Positions 28,362 through 38,563 of a stretch of DNA of 48,017 bases are shown piece by piece; position 1 is the stretch's first letter, and the number at the start of each line of letters is the position of its first letter. Both the position numbers and the translations under genes were made by a program. Below the pieces are notes generated by a model. The model was not told where the DNA came from and did not search any database. It worked only from the letters and a program-made list of their open reading frames with translations. Origin of the DNA: Pedobacter sp. Its GTDB lineage: Bacteria; Bacteroidota; Bacteroidia; Sphingobacteriales; Sphingobacteriaceae. Location of the stretch: assembly GCA_004210715.1 (NCBI GenBank), contig SEDB01000019.1, forward strand, positions 1-48,017, read 5' to 3'.

Positions 28362-29564
28362 TTGGAAGACATCAACGCAAATCAGGATACCATAAATCCT
28401 TCAGTCACTCAACCTGTACAAGCTCAAAGTTCTCCCAACCGAATTCGTTTAGCTGTTTCATTGTTTTATTTTGGACAGGGCATTGCGTTTGCATCCTGGG
28501 CTAGTCGTATTCCTGATATTAAACACAGCTTAAATCTATCTGATGGAGCATTGGGTAGTATTTTATTGGCACTTCCGCTTGGTCAGTTGGTTACAATGCC
28601 TATTTCTGGTGGCTTGGTAACTAAATATGGCAGTAAAGCAATTCTTACCATTACCGCTCCTTTGTACGTTTTAGCTTTAAGTAATTTAGGTTTGGCAACC
28701 GCTTCCTGGCACCTGGCAGCCTTTCTATTTCTATTTGGAGTAATCGGGAATATGTGTAATATCGCGGTAAATACACAAGGTTCTGAAGCAGAAAAGCTTT
28801 TCGGCCGTCCCATCATGACATCTTTTCACGGTGCCTGGAGTATTGCAGGTTTTACCGGCGCATTGGTCGGTTTATTGATGGTTAACCTTCATATTGTCCC
28901 TTATCATCACTTTTGGATTATTGTGGCCTTAATTTTCGTCAACGTATTTTTTAACTACAAACACCTTGTTCCAGGTAAGGGAACCAGATCGGAGCGCAAA
29001 GGAAAACTGTTCATGAAACCTGAGGGCGTACTCTTACAATTGGGGATAATTGGATTTTGTAGCATGGCTACAGAAGGGGCGATGTTCGATTGGAGTGGCG
29101 TTTATTTTAAAGAGATTGTTAAAGCACCTTCATCACTTGTGATTTTAGGATATGCTTCTTTCATGGTGATGATGGCCACTGGAAGGTTTGTGGGCGATAA
29201 GATTATTGCAAAGTTAGGCAGAAAGAAAACCATCCAGATCAGTGGTTTAATTATCTCAACAGGAATGTTTATTTCGGTGTTTTTGCCTTACGTTGTCACT
29301 GCAACTATCGGTTTTATGCTAGTCGGAATTGGTGTTTCCAGTATTGTTCCAACGGTTTACAGTGTTGCTGGTAAAAATGGAAAAATTTCTGCCGGCATGG
29401 CCATTGCAATGGTTTCTAGCGTAAGTTATCTGGGCTTCTTAATGGGGCCGCCATTAATCGGTTATATTTCCGCATTATCCAGTCTACAATATTCTTATGC
29501 CGTAATTGGTTGTTTCGGACTGTTTGTAAGCTTCCTGGTTACCAAAATGAAAGCTATTGAGTAG
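28362..29564 (+). CDS. MFS transporter
   Basis: About 12 hydrophobic segments; LAVSLFYFGQGIAFASWASRIPDIK typical of FucP/YbjJ-like MFS proteins. Confidence 0.9.
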   Translation: MEDINANQDTINPSVTQPVQAQSSPNRIRLAVSLFYFGQGIAFASWASRIPDIKHSLNLSDGALGSILLALPLGQLVTMPISGGLVTKYGSKAILTITAPLYVLALSNLGLATASWHLAAFLFLFGVIGNMCNIAVNTQGSEAEKLFGRPIMTSFHGAWSIAGFTGALVGLLMVNLHIVPYHHFWIIVALIFVNVFFNYKHLVPGKGTRSERKGKLFMKPEGVLLQLGIIGFCSMATEGAMFDWSGVYFKEIVKAPSSLVILGYASFMVMMATGRFVGDKIIAKLGRKKTIQISGLIISTGMFISVFLPYVVTATIGFMLVGIGVSSIVPTVYSVAGKNGKISAGMAIAMVSSVSYLGFLMGPPLIGYISALSSLQYSYAVIGCFGLFVSFLVTKMKAIE

Positions 29565-30402
29565 GGGTTTTAGTTAAGTTATCTTTCTGAATTACTGGGT
29601 TCTCTTTCTTAATTAAGCCGTGTTCTTTAAGTGTGGCGATTGCCAGTTCAATAAGTCTTAAGTTTTCTTGTTGATGGCCGTGTTGCACTTCCACATTAAT
29701 ATATGGAATATTCTGCTGCATGGCGTAAACCGATAACGAACCATCATTTTCTGCAAATTTCGACTGTAAAATTACATTAACATTTGCTTTTTTTAAGCTA
29801 TTGAATAATCGCGGTTCGGTTACAAACATTAAATCGTCGCCGTCCATTTCAAAGTTGATGAATACAGAATCTGCTGTGCTCGAGAGGTCGTAGCCTGGTA
29901 AATAAGATGAGATGCCAAAACCGCCATCAGCGTTATTATGGAGTGTTAAAATATAACCTGTCGATTTAGGGTCATAGAAATCAACGATCTGCTTTCCTGC
30001 ATCCAAAATTAATTTCTCAACCTCGTTAGAACTGAAATAATCTTTTTTCAACCTGCTACTCACACCTCTTTGGGTGTAAATCGCATTAGGATCGATACGG
30101 TATTGGTCATCCATGTGGGTAAAAACATAATCTCTAACGCCACCGTACTGGCTGTCGATCAATTCTCCGCCACTCCAGCGGATGTAATCAAAGCCCGCTT
30201 TAACACCGGTGTCTTCATTGTCATGAACCACTAAAAATTTCACACCATTGGGCTTGTAAGTATATTTAACCAAATTAATGTTCAAGTTGGCAATCTTAAT
30301 AAAAGAGGAATCGGTGGTCATTGCTGCAAAAACCGGAGGGTGCTGGGCTTTTGCTAAAAAAGATGCGCTGACTAAGATGAGGGATAAAACAACTTTAAGC
30401 AT
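29554..30402 (-). CDS. secreted protein of unknown function, possible zinc-dependent hydrolase/amidase
   Basis: Signal peptide from MLKVVLSLILVSASFLAKAQ (start 30402); candidate motifs VVHDNEDTG, LTLHNNADGG, NVEVQHGH. Confidence 0.6.
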   Translation of the reverse strand: MLKVVLSLILVSASFLAKAQHPPVFAAMTTDSSFIKIANLNINLVKYTYKPNGVKFLVVHDNEDTGVKAGFDYIRWSGGELIDSQYGGVRDYVFTHMDDQYRIDPNAIYTQRGVSSRLKKDYFSSNEVEKLILDAGKQIVDFYDPKSTGYILTLHNNADGGFGISSYLPGYDLSSTADSVFINFEMDGDDLMFVTEPRLFNSLKKANVNVILQSKFAENDGSLSVYAMQQNIPYINVEVQHGHQQENLRLIELAIATLKEHGLIKKENPVIQKDNLTKTPTQ

Positions 30403-30406
30403 ACCT

Positions 30407-33400
30407 CTAATATACAATGTTATATACAACTACCAAGGTTAAAAATAACGAACTTGTTAAACCACCAATGATAACCCATGCCAAACCATTTTTCCAATCG
30501 GCACCGGCACCACTTGCCAATGCGATAGGTAACATACCAATTACCATGGCAATGGTTGTCATCAAAATTGGGCGTAAACGAGCATGGTTAGCCAGAATTA
30601 AAGCTTCATGAGTAGATTTACCTTGTGCCTTCATTTGGTTGGTAAAATCGACCAGGATAATCGCGTTCTTCGCCACCAAGCCCATCAACATGATGAAACC
30701 TAGAATGGTAAAGATACCCAATGCATTGTTGGTTAAGGCCAGGGCAAGCAAGGCACCAATTAAGGCAAGTGGTAGCGAAAACATTACCACCAATGGATAA
30801 ACAAAACTGTCATATAAAGCAACCATAATTAAGTACACCAATACAATTGCTGCAAGCAAAGCGATACCCAAAGTACCAAAACCTTCACTTTGATTTTCCT
30901 GATCACCAGCCCAATAGAAGCTGATGCCTGCTGGTTTCTTTAATTTATCTAGTTCAGTTTGGAAGTTAGTTACCACAGTACCCGTTGGAACACCTACAGT
31001 TTGCGCTTTTACGGTTACCGAAGTAGATTTGTTCAAACGCTCCAATAAACTTGGTCCGGAACCTTCTTTAATGTCGGCAAATTGCGAAAGTTTAATCTGC
31101 GCACCAGCCTGGTTTGTGAAGATCAGATTACGTACATCATCGATATCTTTTCTGTCGAAATCCTGATACTGGATATTAATGTCGTATTCGTATTCACCCT
31201 GACGGAACTTACCATCAGTATTACCTGCGAAAGCAGTTTGCATGGTTGCACCAACCGTTTGTAAAGTAAGCCCTAAAGCCGACATTTTATCACGATCTAC
31301 CTTTACGTTAATCTCTGGCGTTCCTTTTTCAACTGAAAGTTTGGTTTGTGTAGCACCTGGAATTTTTTCAAGTACAGCTTGAGCTTTTTGTGCAAAAGCT
31401 AAAACGCTATCCAGTTCAGAACCCATTACTACGAATTGAATAGGGGCATCATCTGCCGTACCCAAAATACCAATTGGCACTGTTTTAATTTTTGCACCTA
31501 CCAGCACTTTTTCCAATTCACGGGTGTAAGTAGTAGAGATGATGTCTGAAGAAATGTTTCCACGCTCTTCTTTTTCCTTCAACTTCACGTTAATCTCCGA
31601 TTTATATGCGGTAGATTGACTTGCACCCATACCTTCACTCGATTGACCAACGGTTGCAATAGTTTGGATCACATCTTTTTGTTTGCTTAAGTAATCTTCC
31701 GCTTTTTGCGTGTAGAAATTGGTTTGTTCCAAAGAAACATCTTTAGGCATTTCTATTTGTAATAAAAACTCTCCTTTATCCGATTTAGGGAAGAACTCAA
31801 AACCAATGTATCCACCTGCTAATAAACCACATGATGAGATAAACATTACAAACATGATGATTAATGTAAGTAATTTATGAGCTAAAGTCCACACTAAAAG
31901 ATTTGTAATCCAATGCGTAAACTTTTTTAATTGTTTCTCAAACCAAAGAATGAATTTTCCAAAAATGTTTTTGCCTTCGATATGCTCTAATTTACCGAAG
32001 CGAGAGAAAATTAATGGTACAATAGTAAATGAAGCCACTAATGATAACAATGTTGAAATGATTACCACCACGCAGAACTGACGTAGGATGTTGGCTACCA
32101 TACCTGTACTTACCGCAATTGGGAAAAACACTACAACAATTACAAACGTAATCGAAACTACGGTAAAACCGATTTCACGGGTTGCATCAGAAGCTGCTCT
32201 AACCCTGTTTTTACCCATCTCCATGTGGCGTTGGATGTTCTCCAAAACCACAATCGCATCATCCACCAGGATACCTACAACAAGTGATAAACCCAGTAAC
32301 GACATCAGATTAAGTGTATAACCAAATAAAGCAATACCAATAAATGTTGCAATTAGTGATGCTGGAATCGAAATCATTACGATAACCGCATTACGTAAAC
32401 TATGCAAGAAGAAAAGCATTACAATGGCCACCAAAACAACCGCAAGCATTAAATCGTGGATTACGGCATCTGCAGATTCTAAGGTGTAAACCGAACTATC
32501 ATTTACAATTTTAATATCTAAACCAACATTTTTATAGTCGGCTTTAAGTTGTTCAATCGTTTGCTTAGTACCTTCACTAACGGTTACTGCGTTGGCATCA
32601 CTTTGTTTAATAATTTGTACCGCAATTGAGTTTGCACGGTTAATACGGGCAATTTTTTCAGTTTCCTTTTGAGTATCCTGAACATCGGCAATGTCACCCA
32701 AACGAATTTGAGCACCATCTTTACTGGTGCTTATCACCAGGTTACGCATATCTTCTACGTTGGCATATTTACCAGATAAACGCACTAAGATATCCTGTGC
32801 TTTAGTTTTCACACTTCCAGTAGGGAAATCTAAATTTGATGCTAAGATAGATTGTTGAACGGCAGGAACCGATAGGCCGTAACCCTGCATTTTTTTAGCA
32901 TCCAAAGCTACTTTAACCTCACGCTCAGAACCACCAATTAAGTTAACCTGGGCAACACCTGGTACACGGGAAATGATTGGCGCAATACGTTTGTCCATCA
33001 AATCATAGAATGAAATATCATCCATATTGCCCGATGCAGACATGGTAATTACCGGGAAGTCATCTAAAGAGAATTTACTCAGCGATGGTTGTTTCACATC
33101 ATCGGGTAAATCGGCCAGAATAGCATTTACTTTTCTTTGTGCATCATTCAATGCAATATCTATTTCTGCCTTATCTGTTAGCGTAATAATTACTACCGAT
33201 AAACTTTCGTAAGAGTTCGCATTGATTTTTTTGATGTTCTCCATCGAGGAAACGGCATCTTCAATTTTTTTGGTCACCGTACTTTCAACCTCGTTAGGCG
33301 AAGCACCCGGATAAATGGTTGAGATAGATACAACGTTTGAAGAGAACTTTGGTAAAAGTTCATATCCCAACGAGAAATAACTCAACAGACCCATCAATGT

Positions 33401-33463
33401 TAATGCGGTAAATACCACAATAACCAACGACGGTCTTTTTATAGATATGTCAGTAATTTTCAT
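30407..33463 (-). CDS. efflux RND transporter permease subunit (HAE1-type)
   Basis: 1018 aa; ISIKRPSLVIVVFTALTLMG, LDDAIVVLENIQRHME-like (VGILVDDAIVVLENI), LMGLVAKNAIILVDF. Confidence 0.96.
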   Translation of the reverse strand: MKITDISIKRPSLVIVVFTALTLMGLLSYFSLGYELLPKFSSNVVSISTIYPGASPNEVESTVTKKIEDAVSSMENIKKINANSYESLSVVIITLTDKAEIDIALNDAQRKVNAILADLPDDVKQPSLSKFSLDDFPVITMSASGNMDDISFYDLMDKRIAPIISRVPGVAQVNLIGGSEREVKVALDAKKMQGYGLSVPAVQQSILASNLDFPTGSVKTKAQDILVRLSGKYANVEDMRNLVISTSKDGAQIRLGDIADVQDTQKETEKIARINRANSIAVQIIKQSDANAVTVSEGTKQTIEQLKADYKNVGLDIKIVNDSSVYTLESADAVIHDLMLAVVLVAIVMLFFLHSLRNAVIVMISIPASLIATFIGIALFGYTLNLMSLLGLSLVVGILVDDAIVVLENIQRHMEMGKNRVRAASDATREIGFTVVSITFVIVVVFFPIAVSTGMVANILRQFCVVVIISTLLSLVASFTIVPLIFSRFGKLEHIEGKNIFGKFILWFEKQLKKFTHWITNLLVWTLAHKLLTLIIMFVMFISSCGLLAGGYIGFEFFPKSDKGEFLLQIEMPKDVSLEQTNFYTQKAEDYLSKQKDVIQTIATVGQSSEGMGASQSTAYKSEINVKLKEKEERGNISSDIISTTYTRELEKVLVGAKIKTVPIGILGTADDAPIQFVVMGSELDSVLAFAQKAQAVLEKIPGATQTKLSVEKGTPEINVKVDRDKMSALGLTLQTVGATMQTAFAGNTDGKFRQGEYEYDINIQYQDFDRKDIDDVRNLIFTNQAGAQIKLSQFADIKEGSGPSLLERLNKSTSVTVKAQTVGVPTGTVVTNFQTELDKLKKPAGISFYWAGDQENQSEGFGTLGIALLAAIVLVYLIMVALYDSFVYPLVVMFSLPLALIGALLALALTNNALGIFTILGFIMLMGLVAKNAIILVDFTNQMKAQGKSTHEALILANHARLRPILMTTIAMVIGMLPIALASGAGADWKNGLAWVIIGGLTSSLFLTLVVVYNIVY

Positions 33464-33592
33464 TGTATTACTTATAGTTTTTTAATTGTGATGAAGCTGT
33501 TCCGATTTTACGGATTGGTTTCATTTTTTTAGTGTTGCGTTTTGCGCCCAGCGTTTTAAGCGTAGAGCTTTTTACTTTGTACTTTCGACTTT

Positions 33593-34657
33593 TTACTTTA
33601 TAATAGTAACTGCTGTGCCTTCGTTAAGGTTAATTTGACCGCTGGTAATTACCGTTTCGCCTTCTGTTAAGCCACTTACAACTTCAACATTTTCGCCTAA
33701 AATGCGTCCTGCAACAACTTTACGGGTTTGAGCTGTGTTTTTAGCTTTATCTAAAACATACACTTCGTTACTGCTAACACTACCCACAAATGCTGTACGC
33801 GGAACCAAAATAGCTGGCGCTTGTTTTGGGAATTTGAATACTGCCGATCCGTACATACCTGCTCTTAAGCTATTTTTAATGTTGTTGGTAACTTCAACTT
33901 CAATTGGGAAGTTTAATGTTTCATCCGCTTTAGCAGCAATAAAAGTAACTTTACCTGTAAATTTATCCTGAGGGAAAACAGACGATTGAATTTGAACCGC
34001 ATCACCAATTTTTAAATTAGCCACCTGCGTTTCATTAACATTTACTTTCAACTTCAATTTAGAAACATCAACCAATTCAAACAATTGCGTTCCTGGCGCT
34101 ACAACAGCACCAACCTCAATCATTTTTTTGTTAACGATACCGTTTATCGAAGACCTGATGTTGGCATCGTTTAACTTGCGTTGCTGCGATTGTAAACGAA
34201 GTTTTGCGTTCTGACTATTTAAACGTGCCTGATCTACCTGCTGCTGTGTTACGCCACCAGTTTTGTAAGAACTTTCATAACGTTGTAAATCTTTTTGAGC
34301 ATTTTGATAAGTAGCTTCAGCCGTTTCTCTATCTGTATTCAAAATTTCAGCATCTATTCTAGCCAATACTGTTCCTTTGCTTACGCGGCTACCTTCTTCA
34401 ACAAAGATTTTGCTCACACGGCCAGCGTTTTCTGCCATGAAATTTAATTCCTGATTAGCAGCAAAAGTTCCATTCACTGTAAAATCTAAATTAATTTCTT
34501 TACGTTCAACTGAAGCTGCTTTAACCGCAACGGCGCCACTGCCTTTGGCAATAAATGCTGTTGTTTCTTCTGCCTTTTTCTTGTTGTTATTTAAAACATA
34601 AGCAATTGCGCCAAGGGCAACAACAACTACAACAATGATTATAATTACTCTTTTCAT
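33593..34657 (-). CDS. efflux RND transporter periplasmic adaptor subunit
   Basis: N-terminal membrane anchor, lipoyl-like AENAGRVSKIFVEEGSRVSKGTVLARID, coiled coil, YGSAVFKFPKQAPAILVPRTAF. Confidence 0.95.
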   Translation of the reverse strand: MKRVIIIIVVVVVALGAIAYVLNNNKKKAEETTAFIAKGSGAVAVKAASVERKEINLDFTVNGTFAANQELNFMAENAGRVSKIFVEEGSRVSKGTVLARIDAEILNTDRETAEATYQNAQKDLQRYESSYKTGGVTQQQVDQARLNSQNAKLRLQSQQRKLNDANIRSSINGIVNKKMIEVGAVVAPGTQLFELVDVSKLKLKVNVNETQVANLKIGDAVQIQSSVFPQDKFTGKVTFIAAKADETLNFPIEVEVTNNIKNSLRAGMYGSAVFKFPKQAPAILVPRTAFVGSVSSNEVYVLDKAKNTAQTRKVVAGRILGENVEVVSGLTEGETVITSGQINLNEGTAVTIIK

Positions 34658-34659
34658 TT

Positions 34660-36000
34660 TTATTGTACTAGCGATTTAATATTTCCGTTTGATTTTATTA
34701 ATTGTATTTCGGCTATTTTATAATTTAATAAAGCCTGGGTATAACTGTTTTGTGATGAGGTTAGTGAGTTCTCAGTGTCTAATAAATCAGTTAATGTAGC
34801 CAATCCATTATTGTAATTGTTTTGTGTACTCCTATAAATTTCTTGTGCCAACTCCACGTTTTTACGTTGTGCATTAATTGTATTTAAGTTGTTGCGAAGC
34901 TGGATTTTAGCATTTTCGTAAGCCAGGTTTAAAGAGTTAACACTCTCTTTTCTGTCCTCTTTTGCTTTCATGATTTCAACATTAGCCTGGCGTACTTTCG
35001 AACGTGTTAAAAAACCATTGAAAATTGGAACGCGTAAAGTTAATCCGATTGCTGATGCACCATAACCAATTGCAGCGGCATTTGAGCTTAAGAAATCAAA
35101 GCCATCACTCTGACTGGAATAAGTATAATTTCCTGTTAATGATAACGAAGGATAATATTCAGCCAGGTAAGCCTTGCGCTGTAAGCTCAATAACTTATCC
35201 TGTGTATCGAGGATTTTTACTTCTGTTCTGTTTGCCAGGTTAACTGAGTCAGCGAAAACAGGTAGCTGAGTTACCTGAGTTAATTCTGTTACCGGTAATT
35301 GAATTTGATTGTTTACTGGCATTCCCATCGAAAATTTCAATTGATTCTCTAATTGAACGATTGAATTAACCACTTGATCTCTCTGTGTATTTAAGTTAGT
35401 TAAGTTAACACTGATCCGATCTACATCGATTTTTCTGGCCAAACCGTTTTGAAACTGATTGGAAATTACTTTCTCAACAGTTTTAACATTTTTGATATTG
35501 GTATCGAGCACGTTTAACTGCTGTCTGTTTACCAAAACCTGATAATAGTTGTTGGCAACCAACTCAATGATTTGTTCTTCAGTTAACTGAGAAGTAAGGT
35601 TGTAATATTCTTCACTAGAACGGGCAGCCTGCAAACCAGTAAAAACCTGTTGGTTAAATAACTGTTGGGAAAGTTGTACACCAGCGGTAGAATTCCAGTT
35701 CTGACCTAATTTAATTGCTTGTGCCTGTCCACCGAAGTCGGCTACTAATTGTCCGATAATTGGGTTATAGGTTAAACCAGCATTTCCAGTAAGTTGTGGT
35801 AAGGCCTGCGCTCTCACTTCCTGTACTTTATATCGGCCACCTTCAATGTCGAGTTTCGCTTTGCGCACACGGGCATTGTTTTGAAGCGCATAAGTTAGCG
35901 CATCTTTTAGGGTAACCTGCTGTTGTGCAGCTACTAATTCAGGTAAAGCCATGCCGATTAACAGGACGAGCATTAATTTTACCATTTTTACTCTAAGCAT
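34660..36000 (-). CDS. TolC family outer membrane efflux protein
   Basis: VTLKDALTYALQNNARVRKAKLDIE... and C-terminal NNYNNGLATLTDLLDTENSLTSSQNSYTQALLNYKIAEIQL. Confidence 0.95.
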   Translation of the reverse strand: MLRVKMVKLMLVLLIGMALPELVAAQQQVTLKDALTYALQNNARVRKAKLDIEGGRYKVQEVRAQALPQLTGNAGLTYNPIIGQLVADFGGQAQAIKLGQNWNSTAGVQLSQQLFNQQVFTGLQAARSSEEYYNLTSQLTEEQIIELVANNYYQVLVNRQQLNVLDTNIKNVKTVEKVISNQFQNGLARKIDVDRISVNLTNLNTQRDQVVNSIVQLENQLKFSMGMPVNNQIQLPVTELTQVTQLPVFADSVNLANRTEVKILDTQDKLLSLQRKAYLAEYYPSLSLTGNYTYSSQSDGFDFLSSNAAAIGYGASAIGLTLRVPIFNGFLTRSKVRQANVEIMKAKEDRKESVNSLNLAYENAKIQLRNNLNTINAQRKNVELAQEIYRSTQNNYNNGLATLTDLLDTENSLTSSQNSYTQALLNYKIAEIQLIKSNGNIKSLVQ

Positions 36001-36116
36001 AATGTATTGTTTTTTGTTTTTGGGTTCTTATCTATTGTTATTTGGTGCGATAACACCAGTTTGTTCGTGTTTTTAACGCTTTTTTGTGGCAGGTTAAACC
36101 AGTATTATATTGCTTT

Positions 36117-36722
36117 TTAGCAACGCAAGCCTCTGGTAAAAATAGAAGACAGGTCTTTCTGCTTCTGTGTCATTTTATTTAGCGCTTTCTTATCAGGGAA
36201 AATATCTTTAGCGGTTTCCATTACACACATGGTGGTTAAACCCATCAAGCTCTCCAGATATAACTCTGCCAGGTGTGGCATGTCTTCGTGGTCTATTTCG
36301 CCTTTCTCTTTTGCACTACCGAAAACCTTTGCGAAGAAATCCTTCTCTATATCTTTTAGTCCGTTAAGCTTGATTTTAATCGTGTCGTCGTTTAATAAAT
36401 CAGGAACACCCTCTGCGATTTTTAACATGTAATATTTCTGAAAAAAGGTGTTTCTAACATCTATGGTATTCACCAATATCGTTTCCAAACTCAGTTCAGG
36501 ATTGTATTTCTTCTGTATCATCTCAAAAAATTCGTTGAAAATTTTTTCAATCACACCTAAAATCAAATGTTTTTTATCCGGGAAATAATAATAAAGAGAT
36601 GGTTTTGAAACGGAAAGATCTTCAGCAATATCATTCATGGTTGTTTTACCAATTCCGAAATGACTAAAACGCTTAATGGCACCTTCGATAATTTGTTCTC
36701 GCTTTTTATCAGCTACAATCAT
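36117..36722 (-). CDS. TetR/AcrR family transcriptional regulator
   Basis: KREQIIEGAIKRFSHFGIGKTTMNDIAEDLSVSKPSLYYYFPDKKHLI HTH. Confidence 0.94.
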   Translation of the reverse strand: MIVADKKREQIIEGAIKRFSHFGIGKTTMNDIAEDLSVSKPSLYYYFPDKKHLILGVIEKIFNEFFEMIQKKYNPELSLETILVNTIDVRNTFFQKYYMLKIAEGVPDLLNDDTIKIKLNGLKDIEKDFFAKVFGSAKEKGEIDHEDMPHLAELYLESLMGLTTMCVMETAKDIFPDKKALNKMTQKQKDLSSIFTRGLRC

Positions 36723-36884
36723 TTTACTTTTCTACTTTCTGACTTTTTTAATATTTTAGTCAAAAATAGATCTTAAATTTGAGATGTTAATCAAATGATT
36801 GATAAATTGTCATAAGGTTACAATTTAATGACATTATAATTGCTTTACATTGGTTTCTATATAATTACGTCTTAATTTTACGCA

Positions 36885-37328
36885 GTGGTAACAATATTAA
36901 CAAGCCTGATTATCTTGATTTTGACCATCGTAGGAATGGAGTGTTTATCATGGTTCATCCATAAATATTTATTCCATGGGCCACTTTGGTTTATGCATAA
37001 AAGTCACCATCAAAAATCACATTCATTTTTTGAGTGGAATGATTTGTTTGCTTTGCTATTCGCATTAATATCCATTTACCTAATGTTTATAGATCGTAAT
37101 CATTTTGGTTACCGGTTTTTTATTGGCTTGGGAATTACCTTGTATGGTGTAATCTATTTTATTATTCACGATTGGTTTGTGCACCGCAGATTTAAAACTT
37201 TTAAAAGCAACAATTCTTATTTGCAAGCGATCAGGAAAGCGCATAAAATCCATCATAAAAACCAGGGGAAAGAAAAAAGCAAGGCATTTGGGTTGTTGTT
37301 TGTGAGAAAGGATTTATTGGGTAAATAG
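36885..37328 (+). CDS. beta-carotene hydroxylase-like / sterol desaturase family protein
   Basis: Histidine clusters HKYLFHGPLWFMHKSHHQKSH and HDWFVHRRF...RKAHKIHHKN; GTG start. Confidence 0.82.
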   Translation: MVTILTSLIILILTIVGMECLSWFIHKYLFHGPLWFMHKSHHQKSHSFFEWNDLFALLFALISIYLMFIDRNHFGYRFFIGLGITLYGVIYFIIHDWFVHRRFKTFKSNNSYLQAIRKAHKIHHKNQGKEKSKAFGLLFVRKDLLGK

Positions 37329-37382
37329 TTTTTTGATAACTAATTATTTAGTTTTATATTTATTCAACTTAAATCCAGTCTT

Positions 37383-38054
37383 ATGAGAATTATAATCATC
37401 TTTTTAGTGTTTGCGTTAACGGGATCTTTAAAGGCGCAAACTGTTAAATTTAACATTGAAGGCGTTTTGCAGAAAAATAAAAATGCAAAATTTGCTTACC
37501 TGGTCAGTAATGGCATTGTACCCGGAAAAGGCGATTTATTTTTGGTGCAGCCTATGAATGGTAACAGTTTTCACTTTAATGGTACTGCTGATTTAGCGGG
37601 TAAACTTTTAAGGACAGCCTTTATTTTTCTTGATGAGCGGGGCGATATTACCTTGAGTCAGGTTAAAGAAAAAATAGAAAAGAAGGTTTGGTTTGTGGGC
37701 GGAACGGCCAATTTAAAAATGATCTATCTGGAAAACATAAAACTGGATATTGAAAATCAATATAATCTTCAGCCGGCAAAAATTACAGCAGGCGGCAGTT
37801 ATTTACAGCAATCAAAAGATGCTATGCAAGCCATTCGTGAACGGAGGTTTTTAGCATTTGTGAAAGAACACTCAGATTCCCCGGTAGCGCTTGATGAAGT
37901 GAGCAAAATGGTTAAATATGTTGGTTTCGCTAATCTTGCCGCGATGGATTTTGGTTCGCCAGGTGAAATGTATGCTGCACTTTCCAAAAGGCTCAAAAGC
38001 ACCACTCAAGGCATTGAACTAAAGCAGAAAATTGATCAAAATAAATTGAAATAA
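37383..38054 (+). CDS. DUF4369-like secreted protein lacking a thioredoxin domain
   Basis: Signal peptide, FNIEGVLQKNKNAKFAYLV..., C-terminal YAALSKRLKSTTQGIELKQKI resembling the linker before thioredoxin domains in TlpA-like proteins. Confidence 0.6.
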   Translation: MRIIIIFLVFALTGSLKAQTVKFNIEGVLQKNKNAKFAYLVSNGIVPGKGDLFLVQPMNGNSFHFNGTADLAGKLLRTAFIFLDERGDITLSQVKEKIEKKVWFVGGTANLKMIYLENIKLDIENQYNLQPAKITAGGSYLQQSKDAMQAIRERRFLAFVKEHSDSPVALDEVSKMVKYVGFANLAAMDFGSPGEMYAALSKRLKSTTQGIELKQKIDQNKLK

Positions 38055-38102
38055 GCAAACATTTGTAGTGTTTTGACTATTAGTTAGGTATAAGCCTCCA
38101 GT

Positions 38103-38549
38103 ATGAAAAAAATTAAATTCTTATTTCTTCTTTATGTTGCAATTTTAATTATTTCCTGCACAAAAAAAACCGATAAAGACCGGGCAATTGAATTGGTTGA
38201 ATCTAAATATGAAAGCACTGATCAAAAATTGAACTTCGACGATGCAAAACTCGACAGTCTTTATAATATCCAACCTCAAGCCTATGCTGATAGCATTAAA
38301 AAAGGACAAGAACTTGATTCAACGCTTGCTGTTTTAGAAAGTCAGATCGAACATCTCGATCAACATGAATCGGATAGCGTTGGCCTGATTAGCGCAAGGT
38401 TGACTAAACAGCGTTATCAGTTGCTTGAGCTCGCTAAAACAAAACCTCAATTCGTTGGATGGAAATTGTCTGGCGTAAGGATAAAAGACGTTAAAAGGGA
38501 AGTAATCAGCTTTAACTTCAATAAAGAGATTACTGAGATTGTGGATTAG
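38103..38549 (+). CDS. hypothetical lipoprotein
   Basis: Lipobox LIISCTKKTDKD; no recognisable domain. Confidence 0.6.
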   Translation: MKKIKFLFLLYVAILIISCTKKTDKDRAIELVESKYESTDQKLNFDDAKLDSLYNIQPQAYADSIKKGQELDSTLAVLESQIEHLDQHESDSVGLISARLTKQRYQLLELAKTKPQFVGWKLSGVRIKDVKREVISFNFNKEITEIVD

Positions 38550-38563
38550 GATGAACGATTTAT

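Noticed and set aside
30417-33212. Several plus-strand ORFs (30417, 30924, 31082, 32088, 33027) across the RND permease
   Set aside because: Shadow ORFs antisense to a long, well-supported coding sequence.
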